From contig JANFAH010000015.1 in NCBI GenBank assembly GCA_024663395.1, positions 372,001 to 436,000 on the forward strand: a stretch of DNA of 64,000 bases, in the 5' to 3' direction. The notes beneath the pieces were generated by a model that made no database searches, had not been told where the DNA came from, and was given only the letters and a program-made list of their open reading frames with translations. Made by a program: the position numbers and the translations under genes. This document shows positions 33,967 through 46,600 of the stretch, piece by piece. Origin of the DNA: Pisolithus tinctorius (taxonomy: Eukaryota > Basidiomycota > Agaricomycetes > Boletales > Pisolithaceae). How positions within the stretch are numbered: the first letter of the stretch is position 1; each line of letters opens with the position of its first letter.

Positions 33967-34251
33967 TGTAGGGTTTCGGCCCGACATTGGTTGTGTTTTC
34001 TCATGCGTTATTTGTTCTATGACAGATTCACTAAGTTTTCATAAGTTTGTTGATCCTGTTCGTCCCGCTCATCTACGTTGACACATTTCGTGCCTACCGT
34101 CTACTGTATAAAAGGGCTTGTAAAACGTAGATTATGGGACTTCTTTTCCCTACAACGAATACAGACCCAAATGTCTGGATAACCTGTAGCGTGCCTAAGG
34201 AAGTTCTACTGTGCCTACATTGCAAGTCCCAAACTTCGCATTGGAGTCACA
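33967..34251 (+). repeat. 3' LTR of the 9.4-kb Gypsy element
   Basis: Same length and ends as the 5' LTR. The differences seen are A/G or C/T changes, three or four of which could be CpG decay (for example TTACGGG to TTATGGG and AAACGTC to AAATGTC). Confidence 0.93.
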
Positions 34252-34256
34252 TACCG

Positions 34257-36442
34257 GTATCTGGTCTAACTTTGAGCAGTGTGCCACCACCCTCGTCCGA
34301 TCTCGAAGCTGCCCTTGGCGAATGCATTGCTCTGCACTTATTCACGCCCAAGTCTAACTAGAAATGTTTTTCCACACCTGTTCGTGCGTCCCTACTCATG
34401 CAAGACAATTCGTTTGTTTTGATATGCATAGGAAAGAGGGTCCGTATTCGCTATTCGACCATGTCCAGTCTTGACATACTGAAGGACTGGATAGAGAGGA
34501 ACTGATTAATACGGAGCAGCCGTTTTCGTGAGATGAAGCGTCATATTTGGCCTGCGATACGAATCCAAGAGGGACCGGTGTGAAACGGTGCCTTTCCTAC
34601 GTTCGAGAGGGAAGAGTTGTCCTTCACGTAGTGGTCGGCGGCCACTGTTAGACGCTCCGAGTTTGTTGGTGTAAAGGTGAGCGCTGTTACTGAACGCGGT
34701 CGGCTAAAGCATCGAGGTGACAGTTTTCAACATATTACCGAAGGTGACCAACCGCATCGAACTCGAACTGTGTCGAACTCAAGCGTCTCTCCTCAATAAC
34801 CGATTGCTATGTACTTTCAACCACCTGCATGCCCGCATGCGTCTCCCCCCTCTCCTACGAGCTCCATCTTGTGGATAAGCGATATTTCGGATGGAAAAGC
34901 GGATCGGGCATGCACACAAACGTTTTTTGTATGTCGACTTGGGCGTTTACTACAGGTGCGGGGAAGGAGAACAAGCTGTGATTAAGGATGGCCGAGAAGG
35001 TTACGAAGACTGGCCTCCTAGTGCGATCGTCAAGGCTGGCCATCCGTGCTAGAAAGACCATCAACATCTGAACTGTACGCGATGCTACTCAATCCTCGTT
35101 TCAGTCTCGTTGCCAATGCCTGACGCAGTATGGTGACTGGACGTCTTTGGAAGCCTCTCGCCGTTGGTGGCATGGGGTGGATGCCAAAGCCATTCATCAA
35201 GGCCACCGTTGCGCTCCAGGACGGCTACACACGCGAAACACGCTGGGACCTCTCTTTGGATGTACGCGCTCCAGTCATATTTCCTGTGTAGTAACACTCA
35301 TTCCATAATCTTTTGTACATATCCTCAGCTCTCACCTGTGTTCGTTATAGAGATAGCTGACGCTGAAGAAGCTGGCGGTGGGTGACGAATCAGGTGACCC
35401 CAAGCCTCCATCGCAATCTCTTGTTTCCCCTCCGGCCAATTTTCCCGCACTGCGCCCCACCGGTTGCAGCAGGATCAAACCCAGCTCTTAGCTTTCCCAG
35501 CGCACCCGTTCGATTGAACTCGTACATCCTGAAAGAATCAAGCCTTCAAATTTTGGAACTTCCTATCCACGCTTTCACATTCGGAGTATTACTCCAAGGT
35601 TCGTACAGCAAATCGTTGTAGTCAGTAGCTATTGAGATGCTCAGTCCGCCTCCCCTGGCCTCGTCATCTGGACAAGATTAACCTGAATGACGATACTGAC
35701 GACCCACAGGTCGTCTTACAGGCTTTACTTTGCATCGATGCCGTGCGCCTTCCCCCGGTTGTCACTGGATATGGGCTTAGCCCGTTAGCTTCGTTCCGAT
35801 TAGAGGAGAGATGAGAAATGTGAGGGGGTGGTCTCGCGGGCGACATCACAACGATGACGTCCTTCCCGTAACGTATGCTACATAAGCAACGGCTCATCCG
35901 AGCCCGGGAAATACCAACGTCGCTGGGACAGGCACTCTATCGCACTGGTAGGAGACGCTTTCGCTTTAGAAGGAGATCAGTAGACATTAGATGCGAGATA
36001 GCTGACAATTATCCGAAATACACGACATGCCTGTGTATCCTACAAAACAAGGGAATGGGATTTGAGCGTTCGATCAAGGAGCAATACGTTATAAGAACGG
36101 TGCAACAAATACGCTGCAATGCCAGCCATCTAAGAAATTACCCAGGTATACTCTGGTATTACAAGATGAACTTCTGTCTTCTTACGCTTCTGGTGTCCTG
36201 CTGGTCTGGGAAAACCTACTTCGTCATTGCCTAAGAGTAGGGAGATGGGTGAAGAAGTTAGCGCGGCTGCACTGCTGACATAATCATTTACACCAAGATC
36301 CGCCCAGTCACGTCCTCGGAGTCCTCGGAGGTGAAGTACCTGCTGACGGAGCAGAGACTGGTGATCGTCTGTTGTGTGTGTTTTTGTAACAACGGAGTTC
36401 CTCCAAGCTGTGTGTTTTGTGGAGCCCTCAGTGGTACCAGCC
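34257..36442. other. Host-type DNA with no recognised gene
   Basis: CpG-rich, non-repetitive sequence. Short frames look coding-like but match nothing I know, for example W-M-P-K-P-F-I-K-A-T-V-A-L-Q-D-G-Y near 35190 and I-N-L-N-D-D-T-D-D-P-Q-V-V-L-Q near 35680. The start of the segment would have adjoined the GTPase gene's 5' side before the Gypsy element inserted. It may hold decayed genes or promoters. Confidence 0.45.
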
Positions 36443-38764
36443 ATGGGAACCTTCTGTTGCACGACGACGACGAGGATGCAGCCAACACCCAACAGCAGAC
36501 TCGGACTGAGCACGCGACCCCCGCTGCCGTCCTACGGGCAGGGACCGTCGATCTCAGCACTGGCTCAACGGAAACAGCAACAACAGATGCTACACCAGAC
36601 ATTCCACATCATGGTGCCACTAACTCAGAAACGACAACCTTGTTCGTGGGGTCGATATCAGGCGATATATCAGACGACGTTCTCATCAAACTACTCGGGA
36701 TATGTACATTAACAATGGCGTCGTCACCCGCTGACCTGCAGTGTGCGTGACCAGGCGTACGGTCGCGTTCAAACGACTCATCACTCCAGCCAACAAACCA
36801 CAGCCTCAGAATTGTTGAACACGAAGACCCGGACTCGGCAATAAGGTGTATCAATCTGCTCAATGGCGCGGCACTGCCGGCGCTCGAAGACGACTGTGCA
36901 AGCAAAAAACTACTGGTGCGTCCTCGTCAATCCTTCTCTTAGCCTATCTCAAGCCTATGCCTCCCGTGACGATTCACAGATTAGAGCCGACGAAAAGTCT
37001 AAACTTTTCATGGACGCTTATTCTGCACAGAAGATGAAAACGGACGTATGTCATATCCTGTTTATGTCCCGTGCCGAGGCTAAATGATTTCAGGCTGACG
37101 AGGCAAAAGTGCAAGAGGCCCTCCAAAAAATGACCTCCCTTGTCGAAGATATCAACCGCAGCTCACAAGACGGCGCAAATCGTGGTCTGATCGACAAAGA
37201 GCGATACGTCATCCCGCCCCATCTCCATGAGTTCCAGGAGGCAGATCTACCAGAGGGTCAACGCGGCCTCGTCATCTCCACGATTGCCCAATTCAGAGAA
37301 CGTGCAGCAAAGAGGGAGCGGGAGAAAGTCAGGGAAGTCAGAGAGAGCATACCGCATATACTCTCTTCGACCGCTACGACACCGAGCGGACCCAAGATGA
37401 GGGAATGGGGCAAGCCACAGCAACAACAGGCATCCACATCCCCCGGCGGAAAGAGTCAGCAGCTACAAGGAAAGGGTTCTCAGGCTTATAGTAATCCGGT
37501 CGGCTTCGTAAAGGCTGAAGATGCAGGGGCTGCTACTGGCTCGTTGAGCACTGGGCTTAAGACGGATGAGGAACTCGAAAAGGAGCGGAGGGAAGCCAGG
37601 AGACGAGATGAAGAACTCTCCTTTAAAGACGTGAGTCCTCAGATAGACTCGTCGTGCTTTGACGGACGCCAACTTTTGTTCAGCGAGAGCGTTGATATGA
37701 ACCTCGAGAGCGAGCTCGTATTGCAGCTCTCGAACGGACAATTGCACGACAGAACGCCATCAAGGAAGCTGAAGAACGTGATCGGGTAGAAATGCAAGCA
37801 CGATTAGACGTCTGGGACGACGACGAGAGTGACGAGCTGTACTACGTAGACAGGTGCGCCATTCGTTTGAACTATCACATACATCGTTTATTCATATACA
37901 TGATGTGCACCTCAGGGCCCGATGGCGACAAACCCGGTCACGTCGACTAGTCGCAGAGGAAGCTGCAGACGGCGAGTCCCGTGCGTACGAAGAGCGCGAA
38001 GCAGAGAACCTCCGTATCGAATCCGAGAAGTTCCTCGCCCGCCAAATGGAGGATATGCAAGCGCTGGCAGAGGAACAGCGCAAAGCGGGGATGTTGCTTG
38101 ACGACGGTGCACCGGTCAAACTCAACGTCTCATTGCTTGGTCCTGCACCTGTCAACAAACTGGAGCCGCATGCTCAGAAGGAAGTCGTCAAGGGGGCAGC
38201 AGCCGTGTTTGGGCAGGAAGAGGAGGAAGAGGAAGGGGGGATTAAGAAGCGGAAGGTGCCGTTGGTCAAGCTCGACTTCAGTGCTGCGGAAGGCGAGAAG
38301 GCCAAGGAGCGCTTGGAGACGGTCAAGCAGTCCGTTCCGCACGATAAGGAGACGCTATTCAAGGCCAAAGTCAGATGGGACGGTCTTACCGACGTACGTG
38401 TTTCGTGTCATATCGCTTTGTTTTATAATGCTTATATTGGTTTTGTTCAGATGATGATCGACAGGAAGTTTGAACCAATCATCAAGCACCGGATGGTTAA
38501 GTATCTGGGTGAACTCGAAGATGACGACCTAATCATGTTTGTGGTCGAACATCTCAAGGATCACAAGGGTCCTCAGAAGCTCGTCGAGGGTCTCGAACCT
38601 GTACGCATGTATTCACGCCTCAACCTTTGCTTCATCTTATAGTTTCATCGCAGGTCTTGGAAGAAGAAGCACAGGAATTCGCGATCAATATCTGGAGGCA
38701 AGTCATCTTTGAGAGCATGGCTTATGGCGAAGGGCTTCAAACCGAGCGCATGGCGGTCGATTAA
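36443..38764 (+). pseudogene. RBM25-like: RBM25/Snu71-like splicing factor (RRM + PWI), probably damaged
   Basis: RBM25 and Snu71 relatives act with the U1 snRNP in splice-site choice. A Pro/Gln-rich N-terminus leads to an RRM (T-T-L-F-V-G-S-I-S-G-D-I-S-D-D; then V-E-H-E-D-P-D-S-A-I-R-C and K-K-L-L). Clean exons follow: introns 36916-36979, 37046-37093, 37631-37683, 37854-37915, 38394-38450 and 38601-38653 (48-64 nt). They encode I-R-A-D-E-K-S-K-L-F-M-D-A-Y, an Arg/Glu-rich middle, S-L-L-G-P-A-P, a Lys-rich signal (K-K-R-K-V) and a PWI domain from M-M-I-D-R-K-F-E-P-I-I to Q-E-F-A-I-N-I-W-R. Two apparent frame changes fall in the RRM region. A TGA at 37693-37695 sits in R-E-R-x-Y-E-P-R-E-R-A-R-I where Arg is expected. 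The rest is well conserved, so damage may be recent, or partly sequence error. Confidence 0.75.
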
Positions 38765-39949
38765 GCGGATGAGGATGGGAGGACGACGTTGGTTCTTTGC
38801 GCCGACGGTACCTGCAGGGCCAGGTGCGTTGTGGCATTGGCATGATGTCTGCTAAAAGACTGCGCGTGATCTCGAAGACTTGTGGTCCAAATGCATGCTG
38901 TAGGAATGGAGAGTAGGTGGTGGGACGAAGGATGTGACGGTTGATGTGATGATGGCAGCGATAATGAATCCATGCGAATTCAGATTCAGGTATTCGTAAG
39001 TACGCCCTTGACTAATTTTATCTCGAATGATATACTTCTCTCTTCCTTCCCTCCATGCAAAACGCGACAAAAAAATCCGTTATGTAGGAGAAAATGAATT
39101 GTTTGAGCTGCGGTCAACCATGTGATAAGTGTTCATCGCCTTTTTTCCCCCTTCCCCCCTGTAACTGCTTGAATATATTGACCGTAGCACCTTGACCTGA
39201 GACCAATTCGGCCGTGTCTACCACCCAAAAAGCGCAAGTACATAATTGACAAGGATTGTATGGCAGCGCTTCAAAATGTTTTGGCCAGTGATATGGATCT
39301 GGAGTGTGCCGCCATGTTGAGTTCCACCGTCATTGTCATTGGAAGTTGTGCCTATTAGAATCTCTTTGATCATCTACATAGCGCTATAGCTATTCTCGTC
39401 TTCATCATTCGGTGTGTTGTGCTTTGAAAGGATCGCCGAGCGTTCACTGTAGTAGTCTCGTGGTCGTGTTGGTAAGAAGGTAAGTTCCGCTCACTGGTCA
39501 TCGTAGTCATGCATCATGGGCGGACACTCTCGGTCGCATGGTAGGCTTCGCGATTATGTGAACAGTATGGGAGATAACTCTGTGGAGCTATTCTTGTCAT
39601 GTAATGCAGGCTTTTTTCGAAGGATTCCTGAAGCGCTTATGAGGCAGTCTTATTCTCATATTGGTGAGAGGCGAGTCCCTGTGAGCGTCAATTGTTGTCG
39701 AGCATGAATGGAGTTTCTCCAGTAAAAGTGATGTCACCAGTTCACCTCGTGATTGTACATATGTCCATGTGATCTTTGAAAATTTTCCTCTTATGAGTGC
39801 TTGGCTATTTTATGGTTGCAAGTGATATTGGGTAGGTGCTTCTCATCTCCCAGTGATCATGGGTATTTGTGTTTGTGAAACATTCCTGTTGAAAGTTGGA
39901 CAATTGCTGTGCATGTTGGTGTAATAATTTTGGTAGACAAAACAGGATC
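38765..39949. other. Region downstream of the RBM25-like gene, no recognised gene
   Basis: It holds the probable 3' UTR and intergenic sequence. The longest plus-strand frame (63 codons from 39516, M-G-G-H-S-R-S-H-G) has no recognised motif. CpG frequency falls toward the Copia relic on the right. Confidence 0.45.
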
Positions 39950-40480
39950 CAATGTCATGTAGTGTAGTAATGCTTAGTCACCCAAAACACCATTACTCAT
40001 GTAGAGCCTCACAGATATATCTATATGAAATAATCTCAGTTGTGTGTGGGTAGCAACAACATCTGTTTGATTTACCTATATGAAATAATCTAGGTACAAG
40101 AATGAGTATAGTAAAGGAATGGAAAACATTCATGCTCACCTCAGTTGTGCATGGGTAGTGACAACATCTGAGGTGACAAAGGTACAGTATGAAGCTATAT
40201 ATCTCTAAGTGTAACAATACTGAGACACTTGGGTGTTGAACCTGGAGTTTTACATGACAAGGGTGGTCTCATTGTGAGACACGCTACATTCTTTGTAAGT
40301 AACAAGAAAATGCATACATAAATGTGAGACACAATGAATACAATAAGCACAAGGGCACAAAAGTTAATTGCATGGTTAACAGTAATGTAAAGTATGAAAG
40401 CCTTAAAATGGAAAGTAACTCTCATGTCTTGGAGTGGACATGTTTTGGAAAGGACTACATACAACTTGCCAAATCTAACA
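39950..40480 (-). mobile_element. 3' LTR of a reverse-strand Copia element
   Basis: On the minus strand it starts TGTTAGATTTGGCAAG immediately after a polypurine tract (GAGGGGGAG, plus strand CTCCCCCTC at 40481-40489) that ends the RNase H gene. It contains two direct repeats of CTATATGAAATAATCT. The far end is not certain. The same LTR family occurs as a fragment at 2734-2900. Confidence 0.7.
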
Positions 40481-40955
40481 CTCCCCCTCAAGTTGGGCAT
40501 AGACCAGGCTTGACAGTGGAATGTTTCACTTTGGGTGATGGCAAGGCTTTTGTCAAGGTATTGGCAATCATATTGGCAGTCAGGCAATAGATCAGACAGA
40601 TCTTGCCATTTTCGACAACCCAGTGGATGAAATGGAAATGGATGTCAATATGTTTGGTGCAGGCATGATACTGATGGTCTTTGGTGAGTGTGATAGCTGA
40701 TTGATTATCTGAGAATGACATGGTCAGCTCGACAAGTGGCCCAAATAGCTCTCCAATGAGTGACTGAAGCCATAAGGCTTCCTTGGCTGTGTGGGTAGCT
40801 GCCATGTACTCACTCTCTGTTGTTGACAGTGAGACAATTTCCTGTCATTTAGAAGACCATGATACTGCTCTGCCATTGATTAGGAATGCATACCCAGAGA
40901 CCACCCTGTGGTCTTCTGCCATACTGCCATCTGTGTCTGCATATCCAACAAGCTG

Positions 40956-41238
40956 TTCATATGTGGTGCCTGTTCACCTCATTTCGCAGTTCATCTTTTA
41001 TTATGTTCTTTTCTCACTCTACAGACTTGTAGTGGACACTTAGCTGCGCTCTAAGTGTCCTTGCTTTGCTTTTGTTTACTATTTACATTTGTTTATCATT
41101 TTTGCACACTTCCTGCTCTGTGCCCAGTGAAATTTTCTTCAGTCTCTTACACTGGGCACAAGGTATGTCTCCTGTAGTATTTACTTTAATATAAGTCTCT
41201 TACACTGGGCACAAGGCCAGAAGGTTGGGTTAATTGAA
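40956..41238. mobile_element. Small element 'E', copy 2 (283 bp)
   Basis: It starts TTCATATGTGG and ends TTAATTGAA (inverse TTCAATTAA), sharing the TTCA termini and the core sequence with copy 1. The flanks AACAAGCTG and CACAAGCAC are an imperfect 9-bp duplication. Removing it restores the Copia RNase H frame. This copy contains an extra internal repeat of the TCTCTTACACTGGGCACAAGG motif. Confidence 0.75.
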
Positions 41239-41409
41239 CACAAGCACATTTGATACACCACCATATGTCAACCTCAGGCCCTTGGTTCCAAGGAGGTAAC
41301 AATAGATTCTTCTGACTGTGTCCCAATGGGGCATCCCAGGGTTTCCAGAGAAGTGTGAGACAGTGGTGACAGTGTACAAGATATCAGGACAAGTGCTGAG
41401 GGAGGCATA

Positions 41410-42981
41410 CAGTGAGGGACAAAAGTGTTGCAATGTTTGTGAGGTGTGACTTGTTGCTGATGTAGCTCAGGCTATTCTGCACAGATAATCATGATACCTA
41501 TACCATTGGAAAGGGGTGACTCTAAGCTTTCCAGAGCACTAAGGTGTAGTCAGAAAAAAGCAATACATGCTGAGATACACCCTATTCTTTCCAAAAAGTG
41601 CATTGCAATGCTTTTGTCCCTGACTGGTGAAATTGTGAAATGTGACCTTTTGATGGGATTGAGGGCATGGAGGATGGGAAAAAATGATTACATAATAAAC
41701 CACATGATCATCCAGATGATTTGTCAGCATGTAAACAATGACAAACATTGGACTTGTACCATTAATCCTCCCTCTTTTACCACAACTCATGAAATCATCT
41801 CTCTAGCTCTCATGGTCATTTTCTCAAGGAATTCTTATCAAATACTGGTGGCCACCACAGTGCCATCAGTATAACATGCTCTCATAACCATCAGTCCCTT
41901 AAAAAACCTGCTGTCAGTCATTTCCTGGACTGTTTCCCCCCCATGCCTGATGTGTTCTGGGACTAATCAGTACTTGGAAGGCTGAAAATGTTATGGGGGT
42001 TGATCTGGCACTTCAGAACATGATGTACAAACCAGTCCCCTCTCAACCAATGCATTTCTGGCACAGGAACACTGGTATGGAAGTTGGGGTGAGACAAAAC
42101 CTCCTTGTGCTCTGAGCACCATAAAGAGGGTTCACTAGATCTTGCTCTGATCTGAACTGTAGATGACTGGGGAAGGATTATTTGGTCATATGTGACCAAA
42201 GGCAATATTCAGGGCCAGATGGAAGCACAGGATTCTGCTCCATGGCAGTTCAGTAGCATATCCTTCTGATGACACCCAGGGGCAAAGAGGATTTTGTCTT
42301 GCCCTAACTTCCATACCACTGTCCCTGTGCCAGAAATGCATTGGCTGAGAGGGGACTGGTTTGTACATCATGTTCTGAAGTGCCAGATTGACCTCCATAA
42401 CATTTTCAGCCTTCCAAGTACTGATTAGTCCCAGAACACATCAGGCATGGGGGGGAAACAGTCCAGGAAATGACTGACAGCAGGTTTTTTAAGGGACTGA
42501 TGGTTCTGAGAGCATGTTATACTGATGACACTGTGGTGGCCACCAGTATTTGAAAAGAATTCCATGAGAAAATGACCATGTGAGCTAGAGAGATGATTTC
42601 ATGAGTTGTGGTAAAAGAGGGAGGATTAATGGTACAAATCCAATGTTTGTCATTGTTTACATGCTGACAAATCATCTGGATGATCATGTGGTTTATTATG
42701 TAATCATTTTTTCCCATCCTCCATGCCCTCAATCCCATCAAAAGGTCACATTTCACAATTTCACCAGTCAGGGACAAAAGCATTGCAATGCACTTTTTGG
42801 AAAGAATAGGGTGTATCTCAGCATGTATTGCTTTTTTCTGACTACACCTTAGTGCTCTGGAAAGCTTAGAGTCACCCCTTTCCAATGGTATAGGTATCAT
42901 GATTATCTGTGCAGAATAGCCTGAGCTACATCAGCAACAAGTCACACCTCACAAACATTGCAACACTTTTGTCCCTCACTG
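41410..42981. mobile_element. Palindromic foldback element FB1b, 1572 bp, complete
   Basis: It begins CAGTGAGGGAC and ends GTCCCTCACTG, with TA on both sides (41408-41409, 42982-42983). The left arm (about 41410-42105) is matched inverted by about 42290-42981, leaving a loop of roughly 185 bp. Removing the element and one TA rejoins the Copia frame, so both borders are certain. The same translated peptide (P-L-E-R-G-D-S-K-L-S-R-A-L-R-C) appears on opposite strands of the two arms only because of the palindrome. Non-autonomous; ends and TA target suggest Tc1/mariner mobilisation. Confidence 0.92.
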
Positions 42982-43697
42982 TACATCAGTGAACCAATGG
43001 TCTCACAGTACAGTATGTGTTTCATTGCAGTGAATTCAGTGCCAGTGGAGGGTGACTGACTGGAATGGAGCTTCGTGCTAGGCTCCATGGGGTTTGATAC
43101 TGGCTTCAGTTCATTGAGACTGAAATGATGAATAATTGACTTGATGTAGGGACATTGGCACAATGATATGGCACAATCATCTCTGTTCCTCATCACCTCT
43201 ATCCTGAGTAACCAGTGAAGCTTGCCAAGGTCAGTGATCTCAACATGTTTTCTGATGTCCTTCTTAAACTCCTCAATTTTGCTCAGAAGCATGGCAGCAA
43301 TGGTGCAGTTGTTGACATGTACAATGATGATCATGAGCTCACCAGTGCTGCAATGTCAGAAATATACAGCTTGGTTGATGGAACATTTGGTGAACTTTAA
43401 CTCATCTACTAATGTCGCAAAAATGTTTAGGGTCATGACAATGATGACAAATTGTAATATGCATTATGAAACCCCTCTCCTGCTTAATAATGATCATCGT
43501 AATGTTCTGGCAATGCAACCGAGATATGATAATCAACGAGTTCCATTATCTTCAGGGTAAGATTGCCGTAAGATCATCACAGTGGCATTGCAACGTGGTG
43601 GCTTGCGCTGCATGTTGTTGGTACGTACTTTAATCCTCACAATCCCCTGCCCTTTTTCCTGAACCACTGCAATCCCTTCATCTTCAGCATTTTGGAA

Positions 43698-46600
43698 ATG
43701 GCCCCCGTTCATCACGCAAAATATAACTATTTGGAGAAAACACTTTCAAAAACATCGAAGTGCCAAATCTGCGGAAAACTATTCAAACCTCAGGGCATCA
43801 AGAGCCATGCGACACACTGTGCAGCTCGTCAAACAAGGGAAATACAACGAATAGATGCTACTAAGGAATATGAGAGGGAAAAGGAGCAAGGTGCGTCCAG
43901 TTTTCGCTGTGTATCGTTCTCAGCTGAGGAATTGAGGGTAGCGTTGGTCACATCTGCATACTCGACAGCGCACATGCACATCACACAGGCAGGCCCTTCT
44001 CAAGTAGCCCACACGCTTAATGAAGATAACAATGGATTGCCAAGTACGTTTCATTCAACCTATGATATACCTGCACTTAAGGCCATTTTCTTTACAGCTC
44101 CCAACATTTCTCACTCGGGACGCACGGATTTTGTTGATCAGGACGTGTGGGAGCCTCATGGAGATCCTGCTGCACAAAGTGGTGAGTGCATGAACTCAGC
44201 ACTACCTGGTTGCCGAGTGTGCCATACTAAGTACATACATGCTTGATATGAATAGATCAATCAAATGTCTCCATGGCGAGTAATGGCAGTGACCGAACGC
44301 CATCCCCTGAACAGCCGCCTGCTGACTTCAAGACTGAGTTCCATCCCCGCAGCAATACCCCATCGCTTTTCCAGTCGCAAGAAGAATTTGGTCAGCATGC
44401 TACTGCTACGATGGCCCCCGATCCACACCCATGGCACCCATTTATCGAGGAGGGTGACTACTTGTTTGCTGAAATAGCGTTGCAAGCGGGCCTCAACGCG
44501 TCGCAGATCAATGGGCTGCTTTCCCTCATTTCACACATCGTCCAAGGAAAGGCAAATGTTACCTTGCGGAATGATGTTGACCTTCAACGTGCATGGGACA
44601 GGGCGGCCATGCAGGTGACACCGGTACGTTCTTTCTCTTCATACACCATGAGCTTCCGTGCATTCATCCACAAGCTTCTACTCTAGTTTACACGACACAA
44701 TGTGACTGCACCTTATAAAGGAGAGAACTTAACATTCCCAGTTTATGTGCGTTCGTTATGGGAGTGGGCTCTTGATCTCTTATCGAACCCCCTCCTTGCA
44801 CCTCACTTCGTCTGGGATGCCCAATGGGTCTTCCGACATAATGGCCATGAGTACGAGAGATTCTACTCAGAACCATGGACTGGTGATCGCTGGTGGGACA
44901 TTCAAGTATGTTGTAATAACCTGTATACTTTGTATATACCGTGTTTAACTTGCGCTTGCTTCTAGTCTCGTTTACCTCAGGTTGAAAATGCGGCCCCGTT
45001 TGCTTTTATCCTATATGCCGACCAAACACATCTAAGTTCCCACGGAACTGTCAAGGGTTATCCTGTCGTAGCTTGTTGTGGAAATCTGCCCACGAACATC
45101 AGGAATGGAGAGCGCTTTGGTGGTGGATGTGTTGTTGGCTGGTTGCCTATTGTAAGTTACTGAGTGCAGGCTTCAGTGTCCTTGCTCATGTATATTATGC
45201 AAGGTTCCCAAGTCCGCCAAAGAAGAGGGGAAGACCAGCTACACCAATTACAAACGCGTTATTTGGCATGAAGCATTCCTTTGTATCATTGATAGACTCA
45301 CTGAACTCTCAAAGCTAGGATACAAATATGAGTGCTATGACAAGATCACTCGGTGGCTCTTTCCCTTGATTCTCATCTTATCTACTGATTATGAAGAACA
45401 GTAAGTCGAGGGCACTACAAGTGTGCATTGACATACTAATAACTATGTTGACATTAGATGCATGATGAGCCTAATTCGAGGCACGAAGAGTAAACGTCCA
45501 TGCCCAGTTTGTTTGGTTCCCCTTGAGGATTTATCCCAGCTTGCCAAATCATTTCCAATGCATACCATAAGACAGGCAAAAGAAGCCCTCGCCATCTATC
45601 AGGAAAAGAAGTCAGCCGGTGAACTGATCCTCAAAGCCCTCGGGCTTCGGCCGGTTGCAGTGAGTTTTGTATTTATTAGTGACTCTTGCCAACCACGTAA
45701 CCAAATCACAAGAACGTTTTCTGGAAGGTTGAGAACTCGGAGCCAGAGGAAGCTGTGAGCTTCGACCGCCTCCATGCTCTGCATGACGGTCTTTTTGGGC
45801 ACCACTCACTCGAAGAACTCAAGATTCTTTTAAGCAAATTACTGTGTAAGTATGCAGCGCAACTTGAGGAGCAGTACGTACTACCCTCTATTTACTTCGC
45901 TAAGACATCCTAATCCTAAATTGAATGCAGGCTTGCAGCATTTCCAAGCTGGCGAGGTTTGGCGCACTTCAATGGCATCCTACATGTAAGCTATGCTGAT
46001 GGGAACAAACTCCAAGATCTCGCACAGGTGAGATTCTTCTTTTGACTTCCCGGTATAAGCTAATGAACTCACAAGCAAACCTTCTACGCTGCTTTGAATA
46101 TTCTGACAAACAACGTAAGCCATGAAGGCTACCAGCTCCTATGGATGCTCCGCAGCTACTTAGAATTGGACAGTCTCATTGGGCTGGATGTGCACACTGA
46201 CAAGACCCTTGAATTGATAGAGAGGGAGCAGTTGGTTTTCGGGAGTGAGCTAAAGGTACGTGATATTTCCTTGCTGTTTGAGTTGACTGTTGATCCCCCA
46301 CTCTGACCTAGGAGTATGTCTCCCGTGTGGCTAATGGTGAGCTAGAAGAACACCTCAAAACAGACTGGAATTTCCCAAAGGTCCATCTTTGGAAACATGT
46401 CGTGCGGGACATTCGGAATAAAGGAGCAGCCCATAACTACAGCACTCGGCCCAACGAGAAAATGCACGGCTCACTTAAAGATGCATATCAGGACCACTCA
46501 AATGGTAAGGACGTTGCTGTTCAGGTGCGTCCAGCTTCTGCTCTTCTCATCTCACTCAGTCCCGCTGACCTGAAGTCACATAGGTCCTTCGTGTCGACCA

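Larger units (their letters stand above)
24845..34251 (+). mobile_element. Complete Ty3/Gypsy retrotransposon, 9407 bp, recent
   Basis: Two 285-bp LTRs flank one very long gag-pol frame. TACCG lies directly outside both ends (24840-24844 and 34252-34256), a perfect 5-bp target duplication. A polypurine tract (GGAGGGGAGAG) precedes the 3' LTR. The LTRs differ at about five positions by eye, all transitions, which implies a fairly recent insertion. The element is far richer in CpG than the other retroelements here. Its coding region carries four in-frame TGA codons and a protease active-site change, so it is probably no longer autonomous. Confidence 0.95.
40488..43397 (-). pseudogene. Copia reverse transcriptase (3' half) and RNase H, with two nested insertions
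   Basis: Reading the minus strand from 43397: F-T-K-C-S-I-N-Q-A-V-Y-F, then M-I-I-I-V-H-V-N-N-C-T-I (the V-D-D catalytic box mutated to V-N-N), then E-I-T-D-L-G-K-L-H-W-L-L and E-T-I-G-S-L-M. There FB1b interrupts; the frame resumes with A-S-L-S-T-C-P-D-I-L-Y-T-V, reaches Y-G-G-V-S-N-V-L-V, is cut by small element E copy 2, and resumes with G-Y-A-D-T-D-G-S-M. RNase H then ends with L-T-K-A-L-P-S-P-K-V-K-H before the LTR. The first half of this reverse transcriptase appears to lie at 55200-55745. Confidence 0.85.
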
